This document shows, piece by piece, positions 1 through 12,590 of a stretch of DNA of 64,000 bases. How positions within the stretch are numbered: the first letter of the stretch is position 1; every line of letters begins with the position of its first letter. The translations under genes and the position numbers were made by a program. This DNA is from Halocaridina rubra (Eukaryota; Arthropoda; Malacostraca; Decapoda; Atyidae): assembly GCA_037179515.1 (NCBI GenBank), contig JAXCGZ010015125.1, forward strand, positions 155,001 through 219,000, written 5' to 3'. The notes below the pieces were generated by a model. The model was not told the origin of the DNA, made no database searches, and worked only from the letters and a program-made list of their open reading frames with translations.

Positions 1-140
1 TTTATGTGAAAGTTACTGCTGTGGCTGGGTACCACAGTGGGGAGTTGGGGCTTGCAACAGCTGACTCCCGCCAGAACAGGGGCGACGTTTCTAATAGAAG
101 GGCTTAATCCCAGCAATCTTTAACTTTAACCCCTGTTCAA
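1..140 (+). mobile_element. tRNA-derived SINE, family S1, 5'-truncated by window edge
   Basis: The block matches the body of the fuller copy at 46541-46760: the shared run goes from 'gttactgctgtggct' through 'ggggcttgca' and 'cccgccag' to a tail rich in 'ctttaac' units. The tRNA-like head lies outside the window. A third copy is on the minus strand at 54395-54583. Family membership rests on these three internal matches. Confidence 0.75.
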
Positions 141-1048
<908 letters not shown>

Positions 1049-1049
1049 C

Positions 1050-1425
1050 ACACACACCTAGTTCTCAGAATAACGCCTAAATAGGTTCTCAGAAGTGTCG
1101 AGTAAATGGAAAATCGCGTGAAAAAACGAGTCATTTTCCATAGGAAACAGTGATAAAGGGCATAGATACATTCCAAACCTTACATAGACACACCATGCCA
1201 AAGATATAAGATAAGTGAAAAACATTTTATTACTACATAGCAAAGCAGAAAACCCTGTATCTATTTTTAAGAGTATACAAAAGATATTCACATTCACTTT
1301 ACAGCTAGAAATTAACATACATTACTGTACTGTACTCTATTATGCAGTGGGCAACAGTCATACAGTACACTGTATGGTGGCCGTGAGCAAGTAACATTTG
1401 CGGTAGAAGAGGAGGAGGATGCAGG
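1050..1425 (-). mobile_element. interspersed repeat X1, arm 'a' (non-autonomous, unclassified)
   Basis: This is the reverse complement of 11484-11852 and, more diverged, of 36085-36430. Shared landmarks are 'gttctcagaataacgcct', the 'aaatcgcgtgaaaaaacg' block and the 'gggcatagatacattcc' block. The inner end (1396-1424) still carries the start of the ~180-bp satellite seen in X3 ('gcggtagaagaggaggag'). No coding potential was recognised and the class is unknown. Confidence 0.75.
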
Positions 1426-1499
1426 TGATAAAAATTATAAATAACCAAAGCAGGACTAAAAAACGAAAAAAAAAAGTTATGCAATGCCTAAATCTACCA

Positions 1500-1805
1500 T
1501 ATGACAGATTAAAAACACTTAATCTACATATGATTTAGGTGTATAAATGGTTTAAAGGGATTAACAAGGGTGATATTAATAAAGTTTTAAAAATTCATGA
1601 TCACACCAGAACTCGTAATGGGTAATTGATTAAAACTAGATAAATTTAGGTTCAGAAGGGAAATTGGTGAAAATTGGTTTGGTAATACCGTAGAGTACCT
1701 GATGCATGGAACAGGCTTCCTAGTAGGATTATAAATGCCAATACCTTAGTCACCTTCAGATGTAGATTAGATAGACATATGACAGAGGTAGGGTGGGTGT
1801 ATATA
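1500..1805 (+). pseudogene. 3' end of a CR1-type LINE (C-terminal ORF2 relic)
   Basis: Allowing for stops and frameshifts, the plus strand encodes the C-terminal motif string of CR1-clade ORF2: 'YKWFKGINKGDINKVL', then 'HDHTRTRNG', 'FRREIG.NWFGN', 'WNRLPS', 'ANTLVTFRCRLDRHMTE'. The relic follows arm 'a' of repeat X1. The same relic sits at the same place beside arm 'a' of X2 (11094-11440, opposite strand), so the two composites share an ancestor. It is not the same subfamily as LINE-2 (8041-10985), whose C-terminus reads 'VDNWNWLSEEVVN' at this point. Confidence 0.7.
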
Positions 1806-1814
1806 TATTGTACA

Positions 1815-1925
1815 CCATGTTCCTTTTTTACGCTATTTTTTTTCTCCACGAAATTGCAATAACGCCCCCCAAAAATAATAGTAAAAAATTCGGAATTCGC
1901 GAATAATGCCCCACACCCTTTTTTT
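1815..1925 (+). mobile_element. interspersed repeat X1, arm 'b'
   Basis: 'acaccatgttcct' followed by 'gaaattgcaataacgcc', 'aataatagtaaaaaattc' and 'gaattcgcgaataatgcc'. The reverse complement is at 11957-12047 and a diverged direct copy at 34897-34968. The arm holds two direct copies of a 'GAATTNGCAATAACGCC'-like motif. Confidence 0.65.
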
Positions 1926-2135
1926 TTCTTTTTTTTGTTGACACCAGGATGGACCAAAAAATTTATAAAATAAAACAGCCTTTATCAGGCTGTAAGGAGA
2001 AACAGATGGAGAGTGTAATGACCTGTCAGATGTGAAGGGATTATAAAAGATTTTAATGAATATCCAGCTCTCTGCTGGGTTTTAATATACCTCTGCATTA
2101 CTCTCATGATGTCTATTCCAAAAATTCTCCTTAGA

Positions 2136-2211
<76 letters not shown>

Positions 2212-2247
2212 TTTAACAATAATTTTCCTTTGATGATGTTCGTGGAG

Positions 2248-2292
<45 letters not shown>

Positions 2293-2376
2293 ATCATTAT
2301 TATTACGAATTTGTAATTAAACCATTATTTTTACAATAAATAATGTAGCTTTGCTTGAATGAACAAGAGTTAATTA

Positions 2377-2421
<45 letters not shown>

Positions 2422-2640
2422 GGGTAAGCATGTTTGTTTACGTTCCTGATATTCTCATGGTTTTTCGTGTTTTCTAAACTGCCTTTGTGTATTTTATGTA
2501 CCTCTGTGACCCTGTGAAGTGTTTTAGAACAATGAAAATGTGTCTCTTAAGTTTTTGAATTTATGAACTTAGTCTTATTTTAAGTTAAGATAATCAAATT
2601 TTCCCGTAAAGGGCTCACATTTAATTTTTTTTTCAAATTC
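1926..2640. repeat. (ATT)n tracts and (CT)n tract in unassigned sequence
   Basis: ATT triplet runs lie at about 2137-2210 and 2250-2290, and a CT run at 2381-2417. The rest (1926-2136, 2418-2640) is unassigned. The last part may hold the 5' untranslated region of LINE-1, whose 5' end I cannot fix; 'tgcgcatgcgca' at 2641 is a 12-bp palindrome just upstream of its ORF1. Confidence 0.8.
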
Positions 2641-2724
2641 TGCGCATGCGCAGTAAGAACATCTACAAGCGCTGCCAGTGGCAAAAGTATTTTAATCTTA
2701 GTGTTTTGTATTTTTCATATTATA

Positions 2725-4227
2725 ATGTCTTCTATTGAAAACCTAGTGTCTTTGGAAAACCCTACTTGGGAATTCCTCAATGATAATTATACAAAAATTG
2801 AATTACAAAATCACTGTCGGGAAATAGGTATCACAAGGGTCTGGCACACGAAAGATAAACTCATTGATATGATTCTTGAAAAGCATAGATCGTCACTAAC
2901 AAACGATTCAGAGAGTAATGTTGATAACTGTGAATTAGCTCCTCAAGAGGAAATGAGAGACATTGAAGAGATGAGAGAGAGAATAAAAGTCAGAGATCTT
3001 GTTATCGATAAACTCAGTGAACTTATGAAAGCTGCAAATATCACAATCAACAAGTTAAATGATCGTGTCTCTTCACTGGAAGAACAAGTTGGGTTACTTC
3101 AGGGAACATACAACTCACAGCAGACGACACCGGAACAGCAGAGTGTAACCCCTACCCGGCCCCTACCTGAGGGAAGCCTGCTTCTGGGTGACACAAACCT
3201 CTCCCCTGTCCATATGTCAGACTTGAACCAACAATGCTCCGTTCAAACTTTAAAAGGAGCTAATATAGATCTCATAAATTGTTGGGTCTCAGAGAAACTT
3301 CGATGGGCTCCTAAATATTGCATCTTATACTGCGGTATTCAAGACATCCTTAATGGATCTCAGCCTGTGGATATCCTTGATAGATTGGGCTCTCTCATAA
3401 CCGATCTCAAGGAGGTGAACGAGGAGATGAGCATACACATATGTGAAGTAGCACCTGTCCTTAGAGTCGAAGAGTTCGATGAAAAGATCAACTATTTCAA
3501 TAATCAACTAGCAACTTGGAGTGAGACCAATGGGGTTTCAGTTATCAAGACTAATCTGCAGTTCAGGCTTGGTACCGGCGACGTTGATCGGATGTGTTAT
3601 GATGTAAATGATAAGGGGGATGCTCTCAACAGATTTGGCGTCATCAGGTTATTGAACATAATTGCTAAGCAATGCCCATTCTTCAAACTAAGCAACAACT
3701 GGGAAGAAATCATATACCAAACCATACCTACTACATATGCTTCTGTATTGCAGCGGCAACAACGACCGGTCACGGCCAATAACGACAATCAAAATAACAC
3801 ATACAGGAACAGAAACTACGACCGGCATCGCCAGCTCCCCTCAATAAGAAAAAATAATGAAATCAGAAACGCCTCTCAAGAAAGTAGCAACGATCAGCAT
3901 TCTAGAAGGGATCCTCAACAGCATTCGGATGGACGTCATACCCGGGATTTTCGTCATCAGAATCGTCAAATCCCACCTGGTATTCGAGGATGGAGACGAG
4001 ACTCGAGGATGAATCACAGTCTCTATGATCTCGACCAACCACGGCGCTACCCCCAGCGTCCCCGGGAGAGGGAGAAATTGCAGCAGCTCTACAGTCGTCG
4101 ACAGCCCTGTTCAAACTGTGGGGAAATAAACCATGATCTTTCCCACTGTTGGTTTAACTATAGACTTAAATGTGGTCACTGCCGTGAACATGGCCATAAA
4201 ACAAGATTATGTCCCTTAAATATATAG
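2725..4227 (+). CDS. LINE-1 ORF1 protein (SAP-like, coiled coil, SGNH-like, two CCHC knuckles)
   Basis: A 500-residue nucleic-acid-binding protein of the LINE ribonucleoprotein. I chose the ATG at 2725; the upstream in-frame GTG at 2701 is not needed. In order: a SAP/HeH-like helix pair (about residues 15-55, 'ELQNHCREIGIT' and 'KDKLIDMIL'); a coiled coil (about 85-130); an SGNH-hydrolase-like region (about 150-320); an Arg/Gln/Asn-rich linker; and two perfect C-x2-C-x4-H-x4-C zinc knuckles at the C-terminus (about 461-495). In the SGNH-like region the usual GDS block reads GDT (about residue 155), the GxND block reads GIQD, and the D-x-x-H block reads D-A-L-N, so esterase activity is doubtful. 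The frame ends with TAG at 4225, in the same frame as ORF2. The domain order is visible; the SAP and SGNH assignments are by motif only. Confidence 0.85.
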   Translation: MSSIENLVSLENPTWEFLNDNYTKIELQNHCREIGITRVWHTKDKLIDMILEKHRSSLTNDSESNVDNCELAPQEEMRDIEEMRERIKVRDLVIDKLSELMKAANITINKLNDRVSSLEEQVGLLQGTYNSQQTTPEQQSVTPTRPLPEGSLLLGDTNLSPVHMSDLNQQCSVQTLKGANIDLINCWVSEKLRWAPKYCILYCGIQDILNGSQPVDILDRLGSLITDLKEVNEEMSIHICEVAPVLRVEEFDEKINYFNNQLATWSETNGVSVIKTNLQFRLGTGDVDRMCYDVNDKGDALNRFGVIRLLNIIAKQCPFFKLSNNWEEIIYQTIPTTYASVLQRQQRPVTANNDNQNNTYRNRNYDRHRQLPSIRKNNEIRNASQESSNDQHSRRDPQQHSDGRHTRDFRHQNRQIPPGIRGWRRDSRMNHSLYDLDQPRRYPQRPREREKLQQLYSRRQPCSNCGEINHDLSHCWFNYRLKCGHCREHGHKTRLCPLNI

Positions 4228-7093
4228 CAATCACATTGTAATACAGGCTTATTGAAACAGTTCATAAACATACAACACATCAATGCACAATCACTTTTGG
4301 GTAATTTCGAAAATATTGCACTAATGATCAGAGAAAATAACGTGGATATAATGTGTGTTTGTGAAACTTGGCTCCAAGCTAATATGCAGTCTGGTTTTGT
4401 TGCTATACCTGAATATTCTTTTTATCGATTTGATGGCGGTAGGGGTGGGGGTGTGGGGGTGTATGTAAGAAATCATCTAACGGTCTCCCTATTAAAGACC
4501 CCTGAAGTCGAGCGACCTCCTCATCTCGAAGACATTTGGTTGACTGTTCAGAGTAGGAAATCCCCTTCATTCATCCTGGGATGTGTATATAGACACCCAC
4601 ATGCACTCAACGACACCTTTGATTACATCTCCGAGGTATTTCGGTCGGTCTGTTTGAGGAGCAAACCTCTCATTATTATAGGCGACTTCAATGATAATCT
4701 CCTTCTTCCTAATAATAAAATGGGGAAATTAATTCAATCCCTCCACTTAAATCAGCTTGTGAATAAAGCAACCCGTACCACCGCTAATTCCTCCAGCCTA
4801 ATTGATCTTATAATTACCAATACACCTAGTTTTATAGTTCACCACGATGTCTTACCTTGTCCTGTAGGAGACCACGAGCTTCTAATAGCTACAGTTAATG
4901 TCAGGAAGGAAAAGAGACCGCCAATTGTTAAAACTTTCCGATCTCTTGAGAATTATTCTCAAAATTGTTTCTGCGACACTCTTCTTAATGAATACAACAT
5001 TTTAAATTCAATACTAACTACAGATTGTGTAAATTATCAAGTTTCTACTTTTACTGATGTTTTTACGAGATGTTTAAATGAATGTGCCCCTCTTATAACC
5101 AAAGTCATGACACGCCCTCCTGCCCCGTGGATTGACTCTCAGTTAAAAGAGCAAATGAAAAAGAGAGATGACCTCCTAAGGCAATTTAAATCTGATAGAC
5201 AAAACTCCGAGATGGAAAGAGCCTATAGAAGAGAAAGAAACCTTACTAAAACAATGTTGTCCGAAAAGAAGAAAAATCATTTCAGGGAAGAATTTTCCAA
5301 GTATAAGGGAAATATCAAAGGAACTTGGAATGTTATAAAAAGAATAATTCCTGCAAATAAGGAAATCTTAGAAAATTCTGACCTTCTCAGTGATAATGTG
5401 GAAAAGCGAGTGAATGATTTTAATAAGTATTTTGCTGAAATAGGTAAGTCCACATATGAAAAGTCCCAAGATAATAATGACTTGATTATTAATCAACCAC
5501 ATAATTGCCAGCCTCAAGCTGAAAGAAGTATTATCAATAATTTTAGACCGCACCCAATCGATTTAGTCACACTTATTCTTATCATAAAGAACCTCAAACC
5601 AACAAACTCTTGTGGTTCCGATGGGATACAACTTCGCTTCCTAATTGACTCATTGCCAGTTACAGTATTTTTCATTTTAGTCATTGTAAATACATCCATT
5701 GTTACAGGCAGTTATCCTAACCTCTGGAAGCATCCCTATATCATCCCCGTTTTTAAGAGTGGAGATACTAATAATGTTGAAAATTATAGGCCAATCTCTC
5801 TTCTCAGCATTCTGTCTAAAATACTTGAGAAGGTAGTTGCCACCCAGTTAATAAATTTCCTTGAATCAAATTGTCTATTATGTGAAGAACAACACGGTTT
5901 TCGGCCTAAACTTTCGACCGAGACGGCCCTACTTAAAATTACTGATAAAATTTATAGTAATATTGAAAATAAGAAAATATCACTTTTATTATTGTTAGAT
6001 TTGTCTAAAGCATTTGACAGTGTACACCATCAAATTCTAATGAGAAAACTTTCCAAAGTTCATGTTGACTCATTTTGGTTCGAAAATTATCTGAAAGATC
6101 GAATTCAATCAGTTCGAATGGGCTCGACTCTCTCTTCTTCTTTAGATATCAGTTTTGGCGTTCCTCAGGGTTCAATTTTGGGTCCTCTGCTTTTCTTAAT
6201 ATATGTTAATGATTTACCTCAATTTATAAGAGATTGCCTACTTGTTATGTATGCTGATGACACCCAGATTATGCTTACTGGTGACATTGATAGAATTCCT
6301 GAAATCTTAAAAAGGGCTGAAGATATATTAAACTGTGCCAAAAGTTATTTTAACAGTAATGGTCTTTTACTGAACGAAAATAAAACTAAATTCGTTATTT
6401 TTGGATCAAATCAATACCTGTCCCGCATTCCTGAGAACATCAGTATAAATTTCAACAATGTTTCACTCTTCCCATCTAATAAGGTTAAAAATCTAGGAGT
6501 TATTATGGACAGTACCATGACATTTAATTTTCATATCGATGAACTACATAAAAAAGTGAACGGGACCCTTATTTACTTGAACAGAGTCTATGAAAGATTC
6601 GAGCCTGATTGTAGGGTAATTGTAGTACAAACATTGATTTTAAGTATTCTCAACTACTGTCTAAGTGTTTGGGGTTCCACGACTAAGACCCAGATGTTAC
6701 GAGTGAAAAGGCTCCAGAATTTTGCTGCAAGAGTTGCCATAGGGGGGGGTGCATAAACATGATCACGTGACTCCCCTCTTTGAGAGATTGGGTTGGCTAA
6801 GGATGGACATGAAGTTCATATATAATATCTGTCTTTTAGTTTTTAAAATAAATCATGGAATATTACCGGAATGGCTCTTCTCATTGCCAACAGTTAATCA
6901 AGTGCGTATCAATAACGTCAACACCAGATATCAGAATTCTTTTTACGTGCCCAGAACTTCCACTGATATTGGGGCAAGAGCCTTAAATGTAATAGGCCCG
7001 AGACTTTGGAACTCTTTACCCGCAAACTTAAGAAGTTGCCAAACATTACCCTCACTTAAATCTCATCTTTTAAATCACCTACTTAATAAGTGA
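4228..7093 (+). CDS. LINE-1 ORF2: APE endonuclease / reverse transcriptase, one frameshift
   Basis: The enzyme for target-primed reverse transcription. Endonuclease motifs run in order: 'HINAQSLLGN', 'CETWLQ', 'VYRHPHA', 'GDFNDN', 'SLIDLIITN', 'GDHELL'. RT motifs follow: 'ENYRPISLLSILSKILEK', 'QHGFRPKLSTETALL', 'LLDLSKAFDSVHH' (motif A), 'GVPQGSILGPLLFLIYVND' (motif B), 'YADDTQIM' (motif C). The frame is open straight from the ORF1 stop codon, and the first in-frame ATG (4324) lies inside the endonuclease, so ORF2 has no ordinary start. At 6742-6749 a run of eight G shifts the frame. Seven G would join it to the C-terminal segment ending at 7093 ('PLFERLGWLR', 'ARALNVIGPRLWNSLP'), a typical CR1-group C-terminus. 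All catalytic residues appear intact. Confidence 0.85.
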
Positions 7094-7152
7094 TTTTAGT
7101 CTCATTATTATCCTCCCATTGGGTAAACGAAGTGTATGTATGCATATTTTAA

Positions 7153-7330
7153 TGTGTAAATTTTTTGATTTTGTGCTTTGCAAATTTCATTAGTTTTATT
7201 TTGACATTTTACATTGTAATTTGTAATTAGATTAATTATCATGTGTAAATTTTGTGATTTTGTGCTTTGCAAATTTCATTAGTTTTATTTTGACATTTTA
7301 CATTGCAATTTGTAATTAGATTAATTATCA
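7153..7330 (+). repeat. 89-bp tandem duplication in LINE-1 3' UTR
   Basis: The segment starting 'tgtgtaaattttttgatt' at 7153 recurs at 7242 with only a few differences ('tgtgtaaattttgtgatt'). Two copies lie just before the AATAAA. Confidence 0.9.
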
Positions 7331-7374
7331 TGTAATAGCCATTTTTGATGGAATAAAGTTTTTGACTTTGACTT

Positions 7375-7936
<562 letters not shown>

Positions 7937-8040
7937 ATTGGATACATTTTATTAACAAATTTGTCATTCAGAAACCAGATACAAATTTGAAATTGGAAGG
8001 AGGATGCAAAACACGTGTTCTGAAAATATTAAGAACATAA

Positions 8041-10985
8041 GAATAGGGGACACTGCAACATGCCTACTGGGACACAAGATTGTTATACACAAATGCTGAT
8101 GGATAAGTTGGTAAGCCAGTAGAATTATGAGATAGGATTCACAACAGTAAGGCAGATATAGTAGCAATTACAGAGACTAAGTTGAGTGAGGACATAAACA
8201 GTGTCACAATTTTTCCTAAGGGCTTCAGAATATTAAGGGTTGAAAGATCTGAGAGGAATGGTGGAGGGATAGCACTGCTCATAAGTGAAAGGATTCAAGT
8301 TGAAGAAATAAACTTGGCTATAGAAAGTGAGTTCAAGGAATTTCTTGTTGCTCGCATAAATACTGGGTCAGAGAGCATTATAATAACTGTTGTATATAAA
8401 CCACCAAGGAACCAAAATAGGCTTGAAGTTTATGAGGAAAGTCATATAGGTACTATTGAAGTCATAAACTCAGTTGTTAACATGGCACGGGAGAAAAAAT
8501 GTAGGATTTTGATTATGGGAGATTTTAATCATAAAGAGATAGATTGGATAAATCTTGACCCACACAGTGGTGAGGACTCATTCGGGGCAAGATTCCTAGA
8601 TTGCGTACAAGGGAATTTCCTACACCAACATGTAATGGAACCAACGAGGGCCAGGGGTGGGGATGAGCCATCACTACTTCATCTAGTATTCACAGATAAT
8701 GTGTTGGATATTGAAAAAATTGAGTATGAACCACCAATTGGAAAGAGCGACCACTGTGTGTTGTTGATGGAATATATCATTGAAGATATTCTGCCTGAGA
8801 GTAGAGGCACCGAGGACATGAGGAGGAACTATCCGAAAGGAGATTACATCAATATGAATGAGCGTTTTGCAGTTATTGACTGGAGAACCTTATTTTACAA
8901 CAAATCTGTACAAGAAATGTAATACATCTTCTGTGAGAAATATGGGAAGATAGTAGATTGCTGCATGCCTGTCACCGAAGTAGGTGTAATTCATGCCAGA
9001 GAGAAATGATTTGATAATGGGTGTAAAGGAGCTAAGGAGTGGAGAGACAAATGCTGGAAAAGGTATAGGAGGAGAAAAAATATAAATGCCTGGCAAACCT
9101 ACAAAAGAGCAAGAAATGACTACCTAAGTAAAAGGAGAGAGGCAGAGAGAGACTATGAGAGGGACATCACCAGGAAGGCTAAAGAAAATCCCAAGCTTTT
9201 CCACAGCTTTATCGGAGGAAAACTGAAGGTAAAAGAACAGGTTTTAAGGCTAAAGAGAGCGGATGGAAGCATCACTGAGACGGATGAAGAGATCTGCAAA
9301 GAATCGAACAAGGAGTTTCAGTCAGTATTTACAGTAGAAAATACCCCACCCCCTCATATTGCAGAGATAGAAGCTTAAGGGCCGGTATTAGAGAACATCA
9401 ACCTTACAGTCACAGAGGTATGCAAAGCGCTGATGGATTTAGATATTCATAAAGCTACAGGTCCTGATGACATATCCCCTCATGTGCTTAAAAAATGCTC
9501 AAACTCAATATCAGTGGAACTAAGTATCATATTTAAAAAGTCACTGGAGTCAGGGTAGATTCCAAGATGCTGGAAACAAGCAAATGTGATACCTATCTTC
9601 AAAAAGGGAAGGAGGGATACGGCTCTGAACTATAGACCGGTTTCCTTGACCAGCATAGTTTGCAAAGTTATGGAGAAACTACTAAGGAAACATATCTCTC
9701 TTCACTTGGAATCCTTCAACTTTTTGTCAGTGAGGCAACATGGCTTCAGAGAAGGTAGATCAACAGTAAGAAACTTATTAAAACTTTATGATGAGGTAAG
9801 CCGAATCTTACAGGAAAGAGAGGGCTGGGCAGATTGCATATTCCTAGAGTTCCAGAAAGCGTTTGACACTGTTCCACATGGGAGACTTATTAGGAAGCTG
9901 CAAGCAATGGCTAGAATAGGTGGAAATGTTTTGGAATGGATAAAAACTTACTTAGAAGGAAGGGAACAGAGGGTTAGAGTAAGACACTCAGTGTCTGAAT
10001 GGAGAGGAGTTAGTAGTGGAGTTCCACAGGGTTCAGTTTTAGGGCCACTTTTGTTCCTTGTATATGTAAATGACCTACCAGAGTCTGTAAATTCATTCAT
10101 GAATATGTTTGCAGATGATGCAAAGATTGTGAAGAAAGTAAGAAACGAGAACAATGGTAGAGAACTTCAGGAGGATCTAAATAATCTGCATTAGTGGTCA
10201 GAAAAGTGGCTAATGAAATTCAATGCTTCAAAATGTAAGGTAAGGAGAATGGGTACAAGTGCAAGAAGGCCCAAGCTTGACTACTCGGTGGCTGGAGTAC
10301 AACTTCAAGAGACAGAAAATGAGAGAGATCTAGGAGTAAACATACTGGCAGATTTGTCTCCAGAAATACATATAAATGGCATAGTAAGGGCAGCATATGC
10401 ATTCTTATCAAATGTAAGGGCAGCCTTCAGGCACATGGACAAGGAAATGTTCAGAAATATTTATGTAACCTATGTGAGGCCAAAACTCGAATATGCAGCC
10501 CCCTTTTGGAATCTGCACTTGAAAAAGCACATAGCTAAGCTTGAAAAAGTTCAAAGACATGCCACGAAACTGGTGCCAGAAATACGCAATCTCAGTTATG
10601 ATGAGAAGCTGAGGGCATTAGACTTACCATCACTCGAAGCTTGAAGATTGAGGGGGATATGGTGACAGTCTTTAAATTCCTTCATGGTTATGATAGAGTG
10701 GATAGGGATCGATATTTTGATATGGCAGGCTCTAGAACTAGAGGTCATAGTTTGAAGCTTGGTAAGAAAACTTCTTTGCAGGATGTAAGGAAATACTTTT
10801 TCAGTGTAAGAGTAGTTGATAATTGGAATTGGCTAAGCGAGGAGGTAGTTAATGGTATCTCAATCCATAGTTTTAAGGACAGGTATGATAAGTATCACTA
10901 AGTATAAAATGGAACCGATCAGGAGACGGGAAGATACGAGCTTTAGGCTCTTTCCTGTAAACACAATTAGGTAAGTACACGAGGC
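8041..10985 (+). mobile_element. LINE-2 copy A: decayed CR1-type LINE
   Basis: Begins near 'gaataggggacactgcaa' and runs to the 3' end 'acacaattaggta'. Four further copies or fragments are at 58752-59981, 60057-62588, 62664-64000 and (3' tail only) 48086-48129. The 3' terminus of the family is a tail of the unit 'acaattaggtaatc', found once or twice in other copies. No ORF1 was recognised upstream, so this copy is 5'-truncated. Confidence 0.85.
8080..10901 (+). pseudogene. LINE-2 copy A ORF2 (endonuclease + RT), multiply broken
   Basis: Endonuclease: 'IVAITETKLSED', 'VVYKPPRNQ', 'IMGDFNHKEIDW', 'IGKSDHCVLLM'. RT: 'LNYRPVSLTSIVCKVMEK', 'QHGFREGRSTV', 'FQKAFDTVPHGRL', 'GVPQGSVLGPLLFLVYVND', 'FADDAKIV'. 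C-terminus: 'FFSVRVVDNWNWLSEE'. Against the cleaner copy at 60063-62495, I see a frameshift at about 8920 and stops at about 9007 (Trp), 9377 (Gln), 9557 (Glu), 10192 (Glu) and 10642 (Arg). The motif-A region reads 'LEFQKAFD' where other copies read 'LDFQKAFD'. At 10025-10033 it keeps the GGG that the tandem copies have lost, so it predates their shared frameshift or lies on another lineage. Confidence 0.85.
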
Positions 10986-11093
10986 AGCTCCATTTTTGAA
11001 TGATATTTTCAGCATGTCTAAGCTATTCTATTCTACTCTACTTATTTATTCTATTTTTTTTTATGATTTTTCTAATAAACACTAACCTATTCA

Positions 11094-11440
11094 TACCCAC
11101 CCTACCTCTGTCATATATCTATCTAATCTACATTTGAAGGTGTCTAAGGTATTGGCATTTATTATCCTACTAGGAATACTCTACGGTATTACCAAGCCAA
11201 TTTTCACCAATTTCCCTTCTGAACCTAAATTTATCAAGATTAAATCCAATACCCATTACGAGTTCTGGTTTGATCATGAATTTTTAAAACTTTATTAATA
11301 TCACCCTTGTTAATCCCTTTAAACCATTTATACACCTCAATCATATCCTCCCTAACTCTGTGCCTCTCTAGAGAATGTAGATTAAGTTTTTTCTAATCTG
11401 TCATATGGTTTTTAGGCATTGCATAATTAATTTTTTGTTT
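11094..11440 (-). pseudogene. 3' end of a CR1-type LINE, inverted partner of 1500-1805
   Basis: The reverse complement matches 1500-1805 throughout ('acccaccctacctctgtcat', 'gtattaccaagccaattttc', 'ccctttaaaccatttataca'). It is a C-terminal ORF2 relic with stops, attached to arm 'a' of repeat X2 as its partner is to X1. Confidence 0.7.
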
Positions 11441-11483
11441 TGTTTTTTAGTCTTGCTTTGGTTATATATAATTCTTATTTTAT

Positions 11484-11852
11484 CTTTATATACATTTGCA
11501 GATAGTTACTTGCTCACTGCCACCATGCATGTCCCAGTGTACTGTATAACTGTTGCCTACTGCATAATAGAGTAAAATATAGTAATGTATGCTAATTTGT
11601 AGCTGTAAAGTGAATATGAATATCTTTTGTATACTCTTAAAAATAGATACAGGGCTTTCTGCTTTGTTATGTAGTAATAAAATATGTATTTTTACATATC
11701 TTATATCTTTGGCATGGTGTGTCTATGTAAGGTTTGGAATGTATCTATGCCCTTTATCATTGTTTCCTACGGAAAATAACTCGTTTTTTCACGCGATTTT
11801 CCATTTACCTGACACTTCTGAGAACCTATCTAGGCGTTATTCTGAGAACTAG
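11484..11852 (+). mobile_element. interspersed repeat X2, arm 'a'
   Basis: Inverted relative to 1050-1425 with clear similarity along its whole length. It begins in the satellite edge ('gcagatag') and ends 'cttctgagaacctat...ggcgttattctgagaactaggt'. The 70-codon and longer frames inside it recur between copies only because the DNA does. Confidence 0.75.
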
Positions 11853-12345
<493 letters not shown>

Positions 12346-12485
12346 TAGGAATTGAAGTAAATGCAATAATGAAGCCACGAGAGAGGTTGGGGAATCTGTA
12401 ATATGAACATAATGGCATTCAGATAGAATGCGTTCATTCCTAAGTATAGCAGATATAAACTATAATGTTGGATTCCTTTCAACCA
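12346..12485. other. spacer between inverted S2 SINEs
   Basis: 140 bp of unassigned sequence. No feature was seen. Confidence 0.5.
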
Positions 12486-12566
12486 TCTGTGGTGTGTAGT
12501 TGGTAGCATCTTGACTTAGTAATTATAAGTCCTAGGTTCGAGTCCTGGTCGGGGTAAAAAATGATT
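12486..12566 (+). mobile_element. tRNA-derived SINE, family S2
   Basis: tRNA-like head: A-box-like 'gtgtagttggtagca', then 'tcctaggttcgagtcctggt' with the B box GGTTCGAGTCC, followed by 'cggggtaaaaaatgatt' and an (AT)n tail (12567-12590). It is inverted relative to 12265-12345. Close relatives are at 45752-45852 (+) and 45702-45749 (-). Confidence 0.75.
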
Positions 12567-12590
12567 CATATATATATATATATATATATA
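12567..12590. repeat. (AT)n, 24 bp, host site of Tigger-1
   Basis: The tail of the S2 SINE. It ends in TA immediately before the CAG terminus of Tigger-1, which used this TA as target. Confidence 0.9.

Noticed and set aside
2641..2652. Promoter element at the palindrome TGCGCATGCGCA
   Set aside because: A GCGCATGCGC palindrome upstream of ORF1 is suggestive (NRF1-like) but alone is not enough to call a promoter.
6735..6760. Programmed ribosomal frameshift at the G8 run of LINE-1 ORF2
   Set aside because: The shift needed is +1 and lies near the C-terminus of ORF2, not at a regulatory junction; a one-base indel or sequencing error is simpler.
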